A stretch of DNA of 64,000 nt from DATFVA01 sp963800255 (GTDB lineage: Bacteria > Bacteroidota > Ignavibacteria > Ignavibacteriales > Ignavibacteriaceae). The position numbers were made by a program, and so were the translations under genes. The stretch lies in assembly GCA_963800255.1 (NCBI GenBank), contig CAWDAK010000006.1, forward strand, positions 62,001 through 126,000, given 5' to 3'. Shown in pieces: positions 15,852 to 25,565 of the stretch. Position 1 is the stretch's first letter. Each line of letters starts with the position of its first letter. Under the pieces are notes generated by a model. The model had not been told where the DNA came from. It saw only the letters and a list, made by a program, of their open reading frames with translations, and did no database searches.

Positions 15852-17207
15852 TCATTTATCAAATATCTGCGAAATGGCCTCAGAAATGGAGTTTACGGGT
15901 ATTATTTTAGCTGAATTTTTTGATTTCAAAGCCTTTAGATTATTCGCGGGAATAATCGTCTTCTTAAAACCCAGCTTTTCGGCTTCAGATATTCTTTTTT
16001 CGATATTAGAAACACTCCTTATCTCACCGCCTAATCCTACTTCCCCTATTACAACAATTGAATTATCGGCAGGTTTATCAAGCAGGCTTGATGCAATGCT
16101 GCAGCAAACCGCAAGGTCAACCGCGGGTTCATCAATTTTAACTCCTCCTGCCATATTCAGGAAAACGTTATTTGCGCTTAATCTATAGCCATTTCTTTTC
16201 TCCAGCACGGCAAGAAGGATGGATAATCGTCTGTAATCAAAGCCGGTAGCCACTCTTTGGGGGTTTCCATAATTAGATGGAGTAACTAATGCCTGAACTT
16301 CCAGCAAAATAGGCCGGGTTCCCTCGATGCTTGCTGTAACAACTGAACCGGAAATCTTTGTGCCGCGCTCGCTCAGAAACAATTCGCTGGGATTTTTAAC
16401 TTCCTGGAGACCGAGTTCATTCATCTCAAAAATACCTATTTCATTTGTACTGCCGAAGCGGTTTTTCTGTGCACGCAGGATTCTGAAAGAATGATGAGAT
16501 TCTCCCTCAAACTGAATTACTGCATCGACGATATGCTCAAGAACTTTTGGTCCTGCAATGAAACCTTCTTTAGTAACATGACCTATTATAATAACGCAGA
16601 AATGGTTTTTCTTTGCCTCATCCATTAGCAGGGATGTAGATTCTCTTATCTGGGTGACTGTACCGGGAGAATTTTCAAACTCGCTTCTGTACATCGTCTG
16701 AATAGAATCAATAATAACTACCGCAGGGGCGGTATCTTTAATTGAACCGATTATGGTATTCATATCGGTCTCGGGCAGGAAGTAAAAATTATCTGATGAT
16801 ATTTTTAAGCGGTCAGCACGAAGCTTGATTTGCCGGGCAGATTCTTCTCCGCTGACATACAAAACTTTTCCGTTTATTCTTGCTGCTGCCTGCATTGCCA
16901 GTGTAGATTTCCCTATACCTGGATCTCCGCCGAACAAAACAACAGATCCAGGCATGAGTCCTCCACCCAGCACCCTGTCGAACTCTAAGATCCCTGTTTT
17001 AATTCTGTCGTCTTCTGTGGCCGAAATCTCACTTATTTTAGGTATTGTCGGTCTCTTTGAAGGGAGAGAGGCTTTCCTCGGATGGGTTTCAATAATCTCC
17101 TCTGTAAAGGAATTCCATTCTTCACACTCGGGACATTTACCAAGCCATCGAAGTGATTCATAACCACAGCTTGAGCAGATATATTTAATCCTTGGCCGGG
17201 TTTTCAT
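15852..17207 (-). CDS. radA: DNA repair protein RadA
   Basis: The 451-residue product has every RadA block: a C4 zinc finger at the N-terminus (CSSCG...CPEC), Walker A GGDPGIGKST, the RadA-specific KNRFG motif, and a Lon-type C-terminal domain (about 270-450). RadA is a DnaB-like ATPase that drives branch migration in homologous recombination. Its start lies 2 bp after the alaS stop, so the two are likely one transcript. Confidence 0.97.
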   Translation of the reverse strand: MKTRPRIKYICSSCGYESLRWLGKCPECEEWNSFTEEIIETHPRKASLPSKRPTIPKISEISATEDDRIKTGILEFDRVLGGGLMPGSVVLFGGDPGIGKSTLAMQAAARINGKVLYVSGEESARQIKLRADRLKISSDNFYFLPETDMNTIIGSIKDTAPAVVIIDSIQTMYRSEFENSPGTVTQIRESTSLLMDEAKKNHFCVIIIGHVTKEGFIAGPKVLEHIVDAVIQFEGESHHSFRILRAQKNRFGSTNEIGIFEMNELGLQEVKNPSELFLSERGTKISGSVVTASIEGTRPILLEVQALVTPSNYGNPQRVATGFDYRRLSILLAVLEKRNGYRLSANNVFLNMAGGVKIDEPAVDLAVCCSIASSLLDKPADNSIVVIGEVGLGGEIRSVSNIEKRISEAEKLGFKKTIIPANNLKALKSKNSAKIIPVNSISEAISQIFDK

Positions 17208-17209
17208 TT

Positions 17210-19795
17210 TTATAAGAAACTCTTAACGATATTTTCAACTTCCCTTAAGACCTCAGGAATTTTCGAAACATCTCTTCCGCCTGCAGTTGCAAGGTGGGGC
17301 TTCCCGCCACCTCCGCCTCCGGCGATCTTTGCAAGTGCTCCTACGATCTTTCCTGCACTGAGTTTTGTATTTTTTATAAGTTCGTCATTAACCACACATA
17401 CAATCCCAACTTTGTCTTCGATCCGGGATATTAGCACACCTACCGACTCTTTAGTCTTATTTCTTAATTCATCTCCGAATGATTTAAGCTCGTCCATGGT
17501 ATCGGCATTGACCTCACCTTTATATACAGTAATTTTCCCAACTGTAACAGAATCTTTCAGGATATCATCCACCTGGCTAAGCTTATCTTTAAGCTTTAAT
17601 TCAGAGAAATCCTTTTCAAGTTTTTTCTTCTCTTCGAGCAGGACCGCAGCACGTTCTTCAGATTCTTTTAGTCTATTTAACTGCATTTCGATATAGTCTT
17701 CAATACCGCGTCCGGTTACTGCTTCAATTCTCCTCACACCGCTTGCAATTGATGATTCACTAATGATCTTAAACAATCCTATTTCAGAAGAGTTTTTAAT
17801 ATGCGTACCGCCGCAGAATTCCATTGTAAAATCACCAAACTGAACAACATTAACCTTGTCGCCGTATTTATCACCAAAAAACATCAGCGCTCCCATCTTC
17901 TTTGCTTCATCGAAAGGTATATTCCTGTGATGCTGGATTGGCAGATTTCTTCTAAGCTGTTCATTAACGATTGATTCAATTTCTTTAATTTCGCCCTCTG
18001 ATAACTTTGCAAAATGGGTGAAATCAAAACGGAGTCTGTCAGGACCCACATACGAGCCTGCCTGGTGTACATGATTTCCCAAAACTTTCCTTAAAGCTGC
18101 ATGTAGAAAATGGGTTGCAGTATGGTTTCTCATTATATCCCATCTTCTTTTTTCATCAACCTCGGCGATCACTTCCTGACCGGAAGTAAGAAGATCTTTA
18201 TCAGCATTCTCTACAACATGTATCGTCTTATTCTCTATCTTCGCTACATCAATTACCGGTAAAATATTGCCCTCAACAATTAGATTTCCCCTGTCATCAA
18301 TCTGACCTCCGGCTTCAACATAAAAGGGTGTTCTGTCTAGTATGATAAGGTCATTGTCCTTATCCTTTTTATAGCCTATAATTTTTCCTTTTGATTTCAG
18401 TTCATCATAACCTGTAAATTCGGATACTCCCGGTTCACTAAGCTCAAAAGAATTTAAGTCCTCAGTAGAAATATTAATTGATGCAAGTTTTTCCTTTGAA
18501 GCTTCTCTTCCCCTCTTCTTCTGCTGCTTCATTAGATCATCAAAGCCCTTTTCATCAATACTAAGTCCGTTTTCCCTTGCCATAATATTCGTCAGATCAG
18601 CAGGGAATCCAAAAGTATCGTAAAGCTTAAATACGTCTTCACCGGGAATAACTTTCCGATTATCCTTCTTTAATTCTTTGATTAAGTTATCGAATAATTC
18701 AATCCCCCGATCTAGAGTTATGTTAAAACTCTCTTCCTCAGACCTGATTACTTTTTTAATATAAGTTTTCTTTTCCTTCAGTTCAGGGAATACATCTCCC
18801 ATAGTACTTACAAGTACATCAACAATTTCGAAAAGGAAAGGCTTATGTAGATTTATCTTTCTGCCGTATCTCGAAGCCCTTCTCAGGATACGTCTTAAAA
18901 CATATCCCCTGCCTTCATTTCCCGGTACCGCACCATCGGCAATAGCAAAAGTAAGAGCCCTTATATGGTCTGCTATGACCCGCATAGGTATTTTATCTTC
19001 TTCTTTTTCATACGCGACACCGGAAATCTCCGAAATCCTGTTTATCAAAGGCATAAAAATGTCTGTGTCATAATTTGATTTCTTATTCTGAAGAACCGCG
19101 CAAACCCTTTCAAAGCCCATTCCGGTATCGATATGTTTAGATGGAAGATCGTGAAGTACACCTTTTTCGTCACGGTCATATTGTATAAAAACAAGGTTCC
19201 ATATCTCAATACATTCGGAAGTTCCGGCGTTCACATAGTCAGGATTATTATAATCACTGCCCAGGTTTATATGAATTTCGGAACAGGGTCCGCATGGGCC
19301 GGTTTCACCCATTTCCCAGAAATTATCTTTTTCATTAAATCTGAGAATATGATCCGGATTTATGTCGGTTTTTGTTTTCCAATATTCAAAAGCCTCATCG
19401 TCTGTTCTGAAAACTGTAGCCCATAGTCTTTCCTTCGGAAGTTTCCATACCTCTGTAAGAAGCTCCCAGGCCCAGCTGATCGCTTCAGCCTTATAATAAT
19501 CACCGAATGACCAATTCCCCAGCATCTCAAAAAAAGTATGGTGGTAAGTGTCATTCCCTACCTCTTCGAGGTCATTATGTTTACCGCTTACACGGATACA
19601 CTTTTGAGTATCTGCAGCACGACTGTATTCCCTTCGGCCTTTTCCCAGGAATACATCTTTGAACTGGTTCATGCCGGCGTTTGTGAATAAAAGTGTGGGG
19701 TCATCAAATGGAACTACCGGTCCGCTCGGTACGATACGGTGGCCTTTTTCGGTAAAAAATTCTAAAAACTGCTGTCTTGTTTCGCCTGAAGTCAT
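17210..19795 (-). CDS. alaS: alanyl-tRNA synthetase
   Basis: The 861-residue protein is full length. The catalytic domain begins TSGETRQQFLEFFTEKGH and carries the alanine-site motif TFFEMLGNWSFGDYYK. The editing domain has its zinc ligands HTATH and CGGTH, and the C-Ala domain ends with the Gly-rich GGGGGGKPHLATAGG. It charges tRNA-Ala in the cytoplasm. It is the first gene of the alaS-radA unit, divergent from the sigma factor gene across 214 bp. Confidence 0.98.
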   Translation of the reverse strand: MTSGETRQQFLEFFTEKGHRIVPSGPVVPFDDPTLLFTNAGMNQFKDVFLGKGRREYSRAADTQKCIRVSGKHNDLEEVGNDTYHHTFFEMLGNWSFGDYYKAEAISWAWELLTEVWKLPKERLWATVFRTDDEAFEYWKTKTDINPDHILRFNEKDNFWEMGETGPCGPCSEIHINLGSDYNNPDYVNAGTSECIEIWNLVFIQYDRDEKGVLHDLPSKHIDTGMGFERVCAVLQNKKSNYDTDIFMPLINRISEISGVAYEKEEDKIPMRVIADHIRALTFAIADGAVPGNEGRGYVLRRILRRASRYGRKINLHKPFLFEIVDVLVSTMGDVFPELKEKKTYIKKVIRSEEESFNITLDRGIELFDNLIKELKKDNRKVIPGEDVFKLYDTFGFPADLTNIMARENGLSIDEKGFDDLMKQQKKRGREASKEKLASINISTEDLNSFELSEPGVSEFTGYDELKSKGKIIGYKKDKDNDLIILDRTPFYVEAGGQIDDRGNLIVEGNILPVIDVAKIENKTIHVVENADKDLLTSGQEVIAEVDEKRRWDIMRNHTATHFLHAALRKVLGNHVHQAGSYVGPDRLRFDFTHFAKLSEGEIKEIESIVNEQLRRNLPIQHHRNIPFDEAKKMGALMFFGDKYGDKVNVVQFGDFTMEFCGGTHIKNSSEIGLFKIISESSIASGVRRIEAVTGRGIEDYIEMQLNRLKESEERAAVLLEEKKKLEKDFSELKLKDKLSQVDDILKDSVTVGKITVYKGEVNADTMDELKSFGDELRNKTKESVGVLISRIEDKVGIVCVVNDELIKNTKLSAGKIVGALAKIAGGGGGGKPHLATAGGRDVSKIPEVLREVENIVKSFL

Positions 19796-19956
19796 AAAAT
19801 CCTGAAATATTTACTGAACTGTAAAGATAATAAATATCATCATAAGCTTAAATAAATACTGTAATAGTGGAAATTACCGCCCCTAATCGAAAACAATAAC
19901 GAAATAAAGTACGGGATTTTCGGCAGGAATTTTGTTGATATTTCATTTTAAAGTTC

Positions 19957-19988
19957 GTTGCTTTTTTATGATGTTAATAATAGTTTTG
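19957..19988 (+). promoter_or_regulatory. Bacteroidota-style promoter of the sigma/anti-sigma operon
   Basis: TAGTTTTG at 19981-19988 matches the TAnnTTTG -7 element of Bacteroidota, with GTTG at 19957-19960 in the -33 place (20-bp spacer). The start codon follows about 20 bp downstream. Whether this lineage uses that consensus is inference. Confidence 0.45.
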
Positions 19989-20009
19989 TATTTAATTAAG
20001 GAATAGATA

Positions 20010-20603
20010 GTGGGCGAATTGGTTTCTGCTTCAAAAACAACAGATCTCGAAATAATGAAGAAGGTTGCTTCGTATGATTCGAAAGCACTGGAAGCATTAT
20101 ATAACCGTTATTCAACAATTCTGTATACTTTAATCAAAACAATTGTATCAGATACAAAATTAGCTGAAGAAGTACTCTCAGACGTTTTTGTTATGATCTG
20201 GAGAAAGATAAATTATTTCGATTTTGAAAAAGGGAATGTATACACCTGGCTTATCACCCTTGCCCGCAATAAAGCAGTAGATACTGTCAGGATCAAAAGA
20301 AATGGAGTTGAAACTCAACCCTATTCGGATGCGTACGAGAATAAGTTTATTCTGCCGGTTCTTAAGTCTGACGGTAAAGCCGCTGAACTTAAAGATGCTT
20401 TGAACAAAACTGTTTCCATGCAGAAAGCTATGGAAGATCTTACCGATGCTCAGCAATATGTTATACATCTTGCCTATTTCGAGGGTCTGACGGAGAGTGA
20501 GATTGCCTCAAAATTGAATATCCCTATATCCACCGTTAAATCCAAGATCAGGATTGCCCTGACGAATCTTAAAGAAAACCTTGCTAAAGGATATAGTATA
20601 TGA
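20010..20603 (+). CDS. ECF-type RNA polymerase sigma factor
   Basis: The 197-residue product starts at GTG 20010, with AAGGAA about 7 bases upstream. Region 2 (about 25-95: ALYNRYSTILYTLIKTIVSD...VFVMIWRK...WLITLARNKAVDTVR) and region 4 (about 135-190: LTDAQQYVIHLAYFEGLTESEIASKLNIPISTVKSKIRIAL) are both clear. This arrangement, close to the SigK/EcfG-like ECF19 style, is usually controlled by an RskA-type anti-sigma factor, which is encoded next with a 4-bp overlap. Confidence 0.93.
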   Translation: MGELVSASKTTDLEIMKKVASYDSKALEALYNRYSTILYTLIKTIVSDTKLAEEVLSDVFVMIWRKINYFDFEKGNVYTWLITLARNKAVDTVRIKRNGVETQPYSDAYENKFILPVLKSDGKAAELKDALNKTVSMQKAMEDLTDAQQYVIHLAYFEGLTESEIASKLNIPISTVKSKIRIALTNLKENLAKGYSI

Positions 20604-21916
20604 TTACCAGACAGGAGGCTGCCGAACTCATTTACGCAGGTGTTTTAGGGTGCCTTGACAGGGCAGATCAATCTAAATTAACAGAGTATATAAATGCCGG
20701 GGGTGAACTTCCTTCAAACCTTGGTGAATTTCAGAATATAGCTGCAATGCTTCCCATTATTTTGCAGGCGGAAAATCCTGACCCCGAACTGAAGGATAAA
20801 GTTGCAAGAAAACTGTATCGGATTAAAGACGAAATACGTGAAAAGGCATCTGTTAATAATAACGTGAGCCCGGCTGAAATATTCTATAATAATTCCAGGG
20901 AAAACAGAAAGTCGTCTTCCACACTTGGGGATAAATTGACTCCTTCTTCAGAACCTGAAAAACTGGATATAAGCGAGATTGAACAGGGAAATGAAGAGGT
21001 TGAAGAACAGCCTGTATCTTCCGGGACTAACCAGCCAGATGAATCTACTATTAAAGAGAATCTCCCTGAGATTATTGAAGAAGACTTTGAACCTGTCACA
21101 CCATCACGGAATACATTCGAATCATTTAAATCTACCCGTGAAAAAGTTCTGGATGGAAAATTTATTGATGGACCTGAAGAAAAACAGGAAGAGGTAGAAA
21201 TACCGGAAGAAAAAGTTCCTTCCAGGGACAAAATTAAGACATATGAAAGAGTAGTGACAAAAGAACGACCGGCTTATAAAAATTCTACAAGGGAAACACC
21301 TTATATGAAAACTTCAACCAGTGAGCGCGGTAAAAGTTTTGAAAAAGCTTATAAAAGAAGGTATGCAACTGAGGAAACTTCTTCAGGAAAGAAAGGAATG
21401 TCTTCCTGGATAAGCATTTCACTATTCGTAATTCTTCTCCTGGCTTTACTCGTTTTTTACTTCAATTTTTCCTCAGAAATTAAGCACCTGCAGTTCACCA
21501 ATGATACTCTTAAGCAGCAGGTGAATGACCTGTCTGTTAAGTTCAGCAACACCCAGGAAATCCAGAGCATCCTGGAATCGGCGGATGTAAAAGTTGTAAA
21601 TCTTGAGGGAACAGGAATCAATCCTGAAGGAAAAGGCAAATTGATTATCAGTCCGATGCAAAGCAAGGGTTATCTCCAGCTCTCAGATATGCCTGCATTA
21701 GGAAGCAACAATGCCTACCAGCTATGGATGCAGATGCCGGAAGGTAGATATTTTTCGCTCGGTGTTTTCAATCCATCCGGAAGAGTTCAGTATTTCCCCT
21801 TTAAAATTCCTCAATCACAGGAAAATAACATCACTGAATTCCTGGTTACTGAAGAATCCTCGAATGGAGCGGCTCAACCAGGGAATAAAGCATTCTTAAC
21901 CGGATCACTTCCATAA
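20600..21916 (+). CDS. RskA-type transmembrane anti-sigma factor with long acidic linker
   Basis: The start overlaps the sigma gene stop (ATGA), implying coupling. Residues 1-75 resemble the anti-sigma-binding domain (YAGVLGCLDRADQSKL...LPIILQAENPDPELKDKVARKL). A long, Glu/Pro/Ser-rich, poorly conserved linker (about 80-265) precedes one membrane helix (WISISLFVILLLALLVFYF, about 272-290). The periplasmic part matches the RskA C-terminal domain (NAYQLWMQMPEGRYFSLGVF). At 438 residues it is far longer than the usual ~240 because of the linker. It probably holds the sigma factor at the membrane until a signal triggers proteolysis. Confidence 0.87.
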   Translation: MITRQEAAELIYAGVLGCLDRADQSKLTEYINAGGELPSNLGEFQNIAAMLPIILQAENPDPELKDKVARKLYRIKDEIREKASVNNNVSPAEIFYNNSRENRKSSSTLGDKLTPSSEPEKLDISEIEQGNEEVEEQPVSSGTNQPDESTIKENLPEIIEEDFEPVTPSRNTFESFKSTREKVLDGKFIDGPEEKQEEVEIPEEKVPSRDKIKTYERVVTKERPAYKNSTRETPYMKTSTSERGKSFEKAYKRRYATEETSSGKKGMSSWISISLFVILLLALLVFYFNFSSEIKHLQFTNDTLKQQVNDLSVKFSNTQEIQSILESADVKVVNLEGTGINPEGKGKLIISPMQSKGYLQLSDMPALGSNNAYQLWMQMPEGRYFSLGVFNPSGRVQYFPFKIPQSQENNITEFLVTEESSNGAAQPGNKAFLTGSLP

Positions 21917-21921
21917 ATTTT

Positions 21922-22422
21922 TTATCTCTTCAGAATTATAGTTATTCCGGAAATCACCAGCAGTACAGGCCAGTACACTTCTACTATTTTTAATATGGAT
22001 TCTCCGAAAACCGCAGGCTGTATGGTTCGTGCTGTCAGTATAAGGATTATTCCTGCCATCAGAAGGATCAAGGCTGCTACAAGGATTGTTTTGTTGCTGG
22101 TGTCGTCAAAGTAGACTATAAAAAGGCTTAGGCCGGCTATTAAAATGGATGCAGGAATAAAAATATTTAATGGACTGATAAAGTCAAAATGTGCCGGCAG
22201 TGATATTACAATTCCTGCAAGGAATGCTGCAGACCCGATAAATATAAGAACTTTATTTTTTTCGCCAAAGGAAGTATAAACTGAAGCCACCCCGTAAAAT
22301 ATTAACCCGTAACCGAAGAACGTAGTTGAATCTAATTCAAGTATCCCGAATAAGTTAAGGAAAATAGAAACGGCAGCAAAAAGAAGAAGAAGCGTAAAAA
22401 TTAAAATTTGAGAATGTTTCAA
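21922..22422 (-). CDS. small polytopic membrane protein of unknown function
   Basis: The 166 residues form about six short hydrophobic helices in hairpins, ending in a Lys-Arg cap (VISGITIILKR). The repeated hairpin pattern (VLLVISGITIIL) resembles the membrane part of LiaF/DUF5668-type proteins, but I cannot assign the family firmly. It is convergent with the anti-sigma gene (5-bp gap) and follows the cyclo-ligase gene by 18 bp, so it may be the last gene of that leftward unit. Confidence 0.7.
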   Translation of the reverse strand: MKHSQILIFTLLLLFAAVSIFLNLFGILELDSTTFFGYGLIFYGVASVYTSFGEKNKVLIFIGSAAFLAGIVISLPAHFDFISPLNIFIPASILIAGLSLFIVYFDDTSNKTILVAALILLMAGIILILTARTIQPAVFGESILKIVEVYWPVLLVISGITIILKR

Positions 22423-22440
22423 CTGTTCACACCATTGTTG

Positions 22441-23058
22441 TTAATGGAACTTCCTGATATTTATAATACGCCTCTCAGTTATAATTTTGTCAATTCGTAT
22501 ATCACGTCTTTCATACTCTATTTTATTAAAGACCTGGAATTCGTATGCTAGCACCACTTTTGGCGCAAACGAATTTCTCAATAGACCATTATAATTCATC
22601 CTGTCAAAACCAATTCTTTCCCCAAGCAGCGATACCGCTATTGCCGGAACAATTATCAGATCAATATCACTAAGATCCTCTTCTATTCCAAACCTGGGTT
22701 CAAGGAATTCCAGGTCATTTTTAATTAATTCATTGTATGCGGTAAACTGAAACCTTCCGGGTATTCCATTGTGATTATACTTTGGAAGAAATACAGATTT
22801 ACCCTGGTCCTGTGCTGTATTAATCAACCCTCTTGTGTTCACAATAATTCCTGATGTTGAATAATAAGCATGGATCTTCGAAGCATAATTAAACTGATCC
22901 GAATCGGTAAGCCTCTCTATAATTAAATCAGATTTATTTTGCAGAATAATTGATGAAAACTCTGACGCTCTTTCATTTACCATTTTGCGTGCTTCCAATT
23001 TGGTAATGGGAGCTTTACTCTTAAGGGGAGCGGAAGTTTTAAAATTATTATTTATCAA
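22441..23058 (-). CDS. 5-formyltetrahydrofolate cyclo-ligase family protein
   Basis: The 205-residue product has the family pattern: N-terminal basic helix (LEARKMVNERASEF), the AYYSTSGIIVNTRGLINTAQDQGKSVFLPKY strand-helix region, and DLIIVPAIAV...GERIGFDRMNYNGLLR in the place of the usual VPG.AFD..G.R.GyG.GyYDr. The last motif is clearly divergent, so activity may differ. The enzyme makes 5,10-methenyl-THF from 5-formyl-THF with ATP. The start is a TTG overlapping the arginase stop (TTGA); a start slightly further in is possible. Confidence 0.78.
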   Translation of the reverse strand: MINNNFKTSAPLKSKAPITKLEARKMVNERASEFSSIILQNKSDLIIERLTDSDQFNYASKIHAYYSTSGIIVNTRGLINTAQDQGKSVFLPKYNHNGIPGRFQFTAYNELIKNDLEFLEPRFGIEEDLSDIDLIIVPAIAVSLLGERIGFDRMNYNGLLRNSFAPKVVLAYEFQVFNKIEYERRDIRIDKIITERRIINIRKFH

Positions 23059-23981
23059 AGTATTCTTTGCCCCATGCTTGATGCAGCAAGATCAACGGCG
23101 AACTCAGCGCTTCTGTTTTTCCTGTCAAGTATAGGGTTCACTTCAGAAATTTCAAGCGAAGACATACAGCCGCACTCAGCTATTGATTCCATTAGTAAAT
23201 GAGCTTCACGGTAGCTCAAACCTCCCGAAACCGGTGTTCCAACTCCCGGAGCTACATCAGGTTCAACACTATCCAGGTCAAAGCTGACATGTATATGATC
23301 AACCTTTTCCCTGAACTGCTTTAAAACCCTGCTTATAATTCTGTGAATTCCAAGTTTATCAATGTCTGACATCGTAAATACGGGAAGGGATGCCTTTTTA
23401 ATATTCATTCTCTCCTGTATATCAATGCTCCTTACCCCGATGAGTGCACAATTCTCAGCTTCAACTTTGGGTGCAAATCCGAAGAAGTTCACAAGTTTTT
23501 CATTACCCAATCCCAACGCAGCCGCCATAGGCATGCCATGTATATTGCCTGATGGAGAAGTCTCATCCGTATTCATATCAGCGTGCGCATCTATCCAAAT
23601 AACTCCCAATTTCAGCTTATTCTTTTTACAATATGAAGATATCCCCGCAATTGTTCCCAAAGCCATGGAATGATCACCCCCCAGGCAGAGAGGAAACTGT
23701 TCCTTTTCCAGTACTTTTTCTACTTTTCCGGCAAGGATCTTTGATGTCCTGAGAATCTCGTTCACATATTTCAGCCGGGGATTGGTGATCTTCTGTCTCT
23801 CAACGTTCTGAATAAAAATATCGCCGCTGTCAATCACTTCATACCCAAGCATCTCCAGTTTTCCTTTAAGGTTGGCTATTCGAAGGGCAGAAGGTCCCAT
23901 ATCAACGCCTCTTCTGTCTGCACCCAGATCCATCGGAAATCCGATCAGGTTTACTACTTTACTCTCTTTTTTTAGCTTCAT
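23055..23981 (-). CDS. rocF: arginase
   Basis: The 308-residue product matches arginase in length and carries all manganese-site motifs: GGDHSMALG, DAHADMNT and SFDLDSVEPDVAPGVGTP. It hydrolyses arginine to ornithine and urea. No urease or ornithine aminotransferase is in the window. It is first in a leftward unit with the cyclo-ligase (4-bp overlap). The PSGNIHGMP segment favours arginase over agmatinase. Confidence 0.94.
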   Translation of the reverse strand: MKLKKESKVVNLIGFPMDLGADRRGVDMGPSALRIANLKGKLEMLGYEVIDSGDIFIQNVERQKITNPRLKYVNEILRTSKILAGKVEKVLEKEQFPLCLGGDHSMALGTIAGISSYCKKNKLKLGVIWIDAHADMNTDETSPSGNIHGMPMAAALGLGNEKLVNFFGFAPKVEAENCALIGVRSIDIQERMNIKKASLPVFTMSDIDKLGIHRIISRVLKQFREKVDHIHVSFDLDSVEPDVAPGVGTPVSGGLSYREAHLLMESIAECGCMSSLEISEVNPILDRKNRSAEFAVDLAASSMGQRIL

Positions 23982-24207
23982 CGTGGGAATTTATGATATG
24001 AGTTGTAAAAAATCATCCATCAAATTAAAAAGTTTATAACTCATTTACCAATGAATATAAATGAACTTACGGTATAACAATCTATCAGGCTGAATCAGTT
24101 CTGGCAGCCAGAACTAAAAGAAGAGGCATAATTACAATCATTTTCCTTTAATTAGTATATTTTAGTTACAGTTTAATTAACTCTTTTATACAGGAATACC
24201 GGTTTCT

Positions 24208-25561
24208 ATGCCCTCTTTTCATACAGAACCAACGATCAATGTTGGAATAATAACAGAAAAACAGGTCAACTTCGACCTTTACGGGGATTTCAAGGTAAGA
24301 GGAATAAAAAAATTCTTTAGCGGAAGGTTTACAGCTGAAGTTATAAATGATAAAATAAGATGTAAAAGAGGCGATGATACGCTTGAGGCAGAAAAGGAAA
24401 TAATATTTGAACCGGACGATATTGATCTTGAATCATTTCTGATAAAAGATGTAACCATAGGAGTCAGGTTTCACTGGCAGAGAAAAGAGAAACAGAGATT
24501 TCAGGGTTCCTTAAAGCTTCTGCGGAATATGGACAGAATAGTTGTCATAAATATCATTCCCGTAGAAAAATACCTCGTTAGCGTAATTTCTTCTGAAATG
24601 AGTGCGAAATCGTCGCTCCAAATGCTTAAATCGCTTGCCGTCGTTTCAAGGAGCTGGCTGCTTGCCCAGATAGAGAAGTCTAAAACGATCCAGGCGAAGA
24701 TGGAGGCTTATTCTTCTGAATCCAGGACAGATGACGAGTTCATAAAGTGGTATGACCGGGAAGAACATGAATTATTTGATGTCTGCGCTGACGACCATTG
24801 TCAGCGTTACCAGGGAATTACAAAGATCTCAACACAGGCCGCTAAGCAGGCCGTTGAAGAAACCTTCGGTCTCGTCTTACTCTTCAACGATATGATATGT
24901 GATGCGAGATTTTCAAAGAGCTGCGGCGGTATTACAGAAGCATTCCATAACGTTTGGGAACCCGTCGTTCATGAATACCTTACATCTGTAATCGATTATA
25001 AGTATGAACCTGAAAATTATAAGCTTGACTTCTCGGTAGAAGGGAATGCCGCAAAATGGATAAAAGGAAATCCTTCAGCTTACTGTAATACATCCGATGA
25101 CAAAATTCTATCTCAGGTTCTAATCGATTACGACAGGGAGACAAAGGATTTTTACAGGTGGAAGGTAACTTATAGCCAGAAGTGAGATTTCGGAAATTAT
25201 ATCTAAAAACAGCGGTTTTAATTTCGGTGAGATTATAGACCTTATTCCTGTTGAGAGGGGAAATTCTTCCAGACTTATTAAATTAAAGATTACCGGTACT
25301 AAAAAAGAACTGGTTGTAGGTAAAGAACTTGAAATCAGACGCCTTCTCTCACTAACCCATCTCTACAGCTCAGCAATCGTAATTGAAAAACAAAACGTAG
25401 AAAATAACATTCCCGGAAAATTTGTTATTTATGGCGCCGGGTGGGGACACGGGGTAGGTCTCTGCCAGATCGGGGCGGCGGTTATGGCTGAAAAAGGACA
25501 TTCTTTTGACGAGATTTTACTTCACTATTTCCATAATGCAAAATTAAATAAGATATACTGA
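24208..25561 (+). pseudogene. SpoIID/LytB-domain protein, split by a +1 frameshift at about 25,180
   Basis: The first frame (24208-25185, 325 residues) contains the SpoIID core: MDRIVVINIIPVEKYLVSVISSEM, ...LKSLAVVSRSWLL, and the SKSCGGITEAF motif. It stops at TGA 25183. A second frame continues at once (25181-25561, about 126 residues: SEISEIISKNSGF...) and contains the family's conserved GAGWGHGVGLCQIGA. Dropping one A at 25180 restores a single ~451-residue protein. SpoIID proteins are lytic transglycosylase-type peptidoglycan enzymes that trim denuded glycan. No signal peptide is seen. The break could be a sequencing error, a real mutation or, less likely, programmed shifting. Confidence 0.85.
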
Positions 25562-25565
25562 TTAA

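Noticed and set aside
25174..25185. Programmed +1 frameshifting in the SpoIID gene
   Set aside because: No known slippery pattern (such as CUU-UGA with an upstream Shine-Dalgarno) is visible, and the same kind of break occurs at four unrelated sites in the window.
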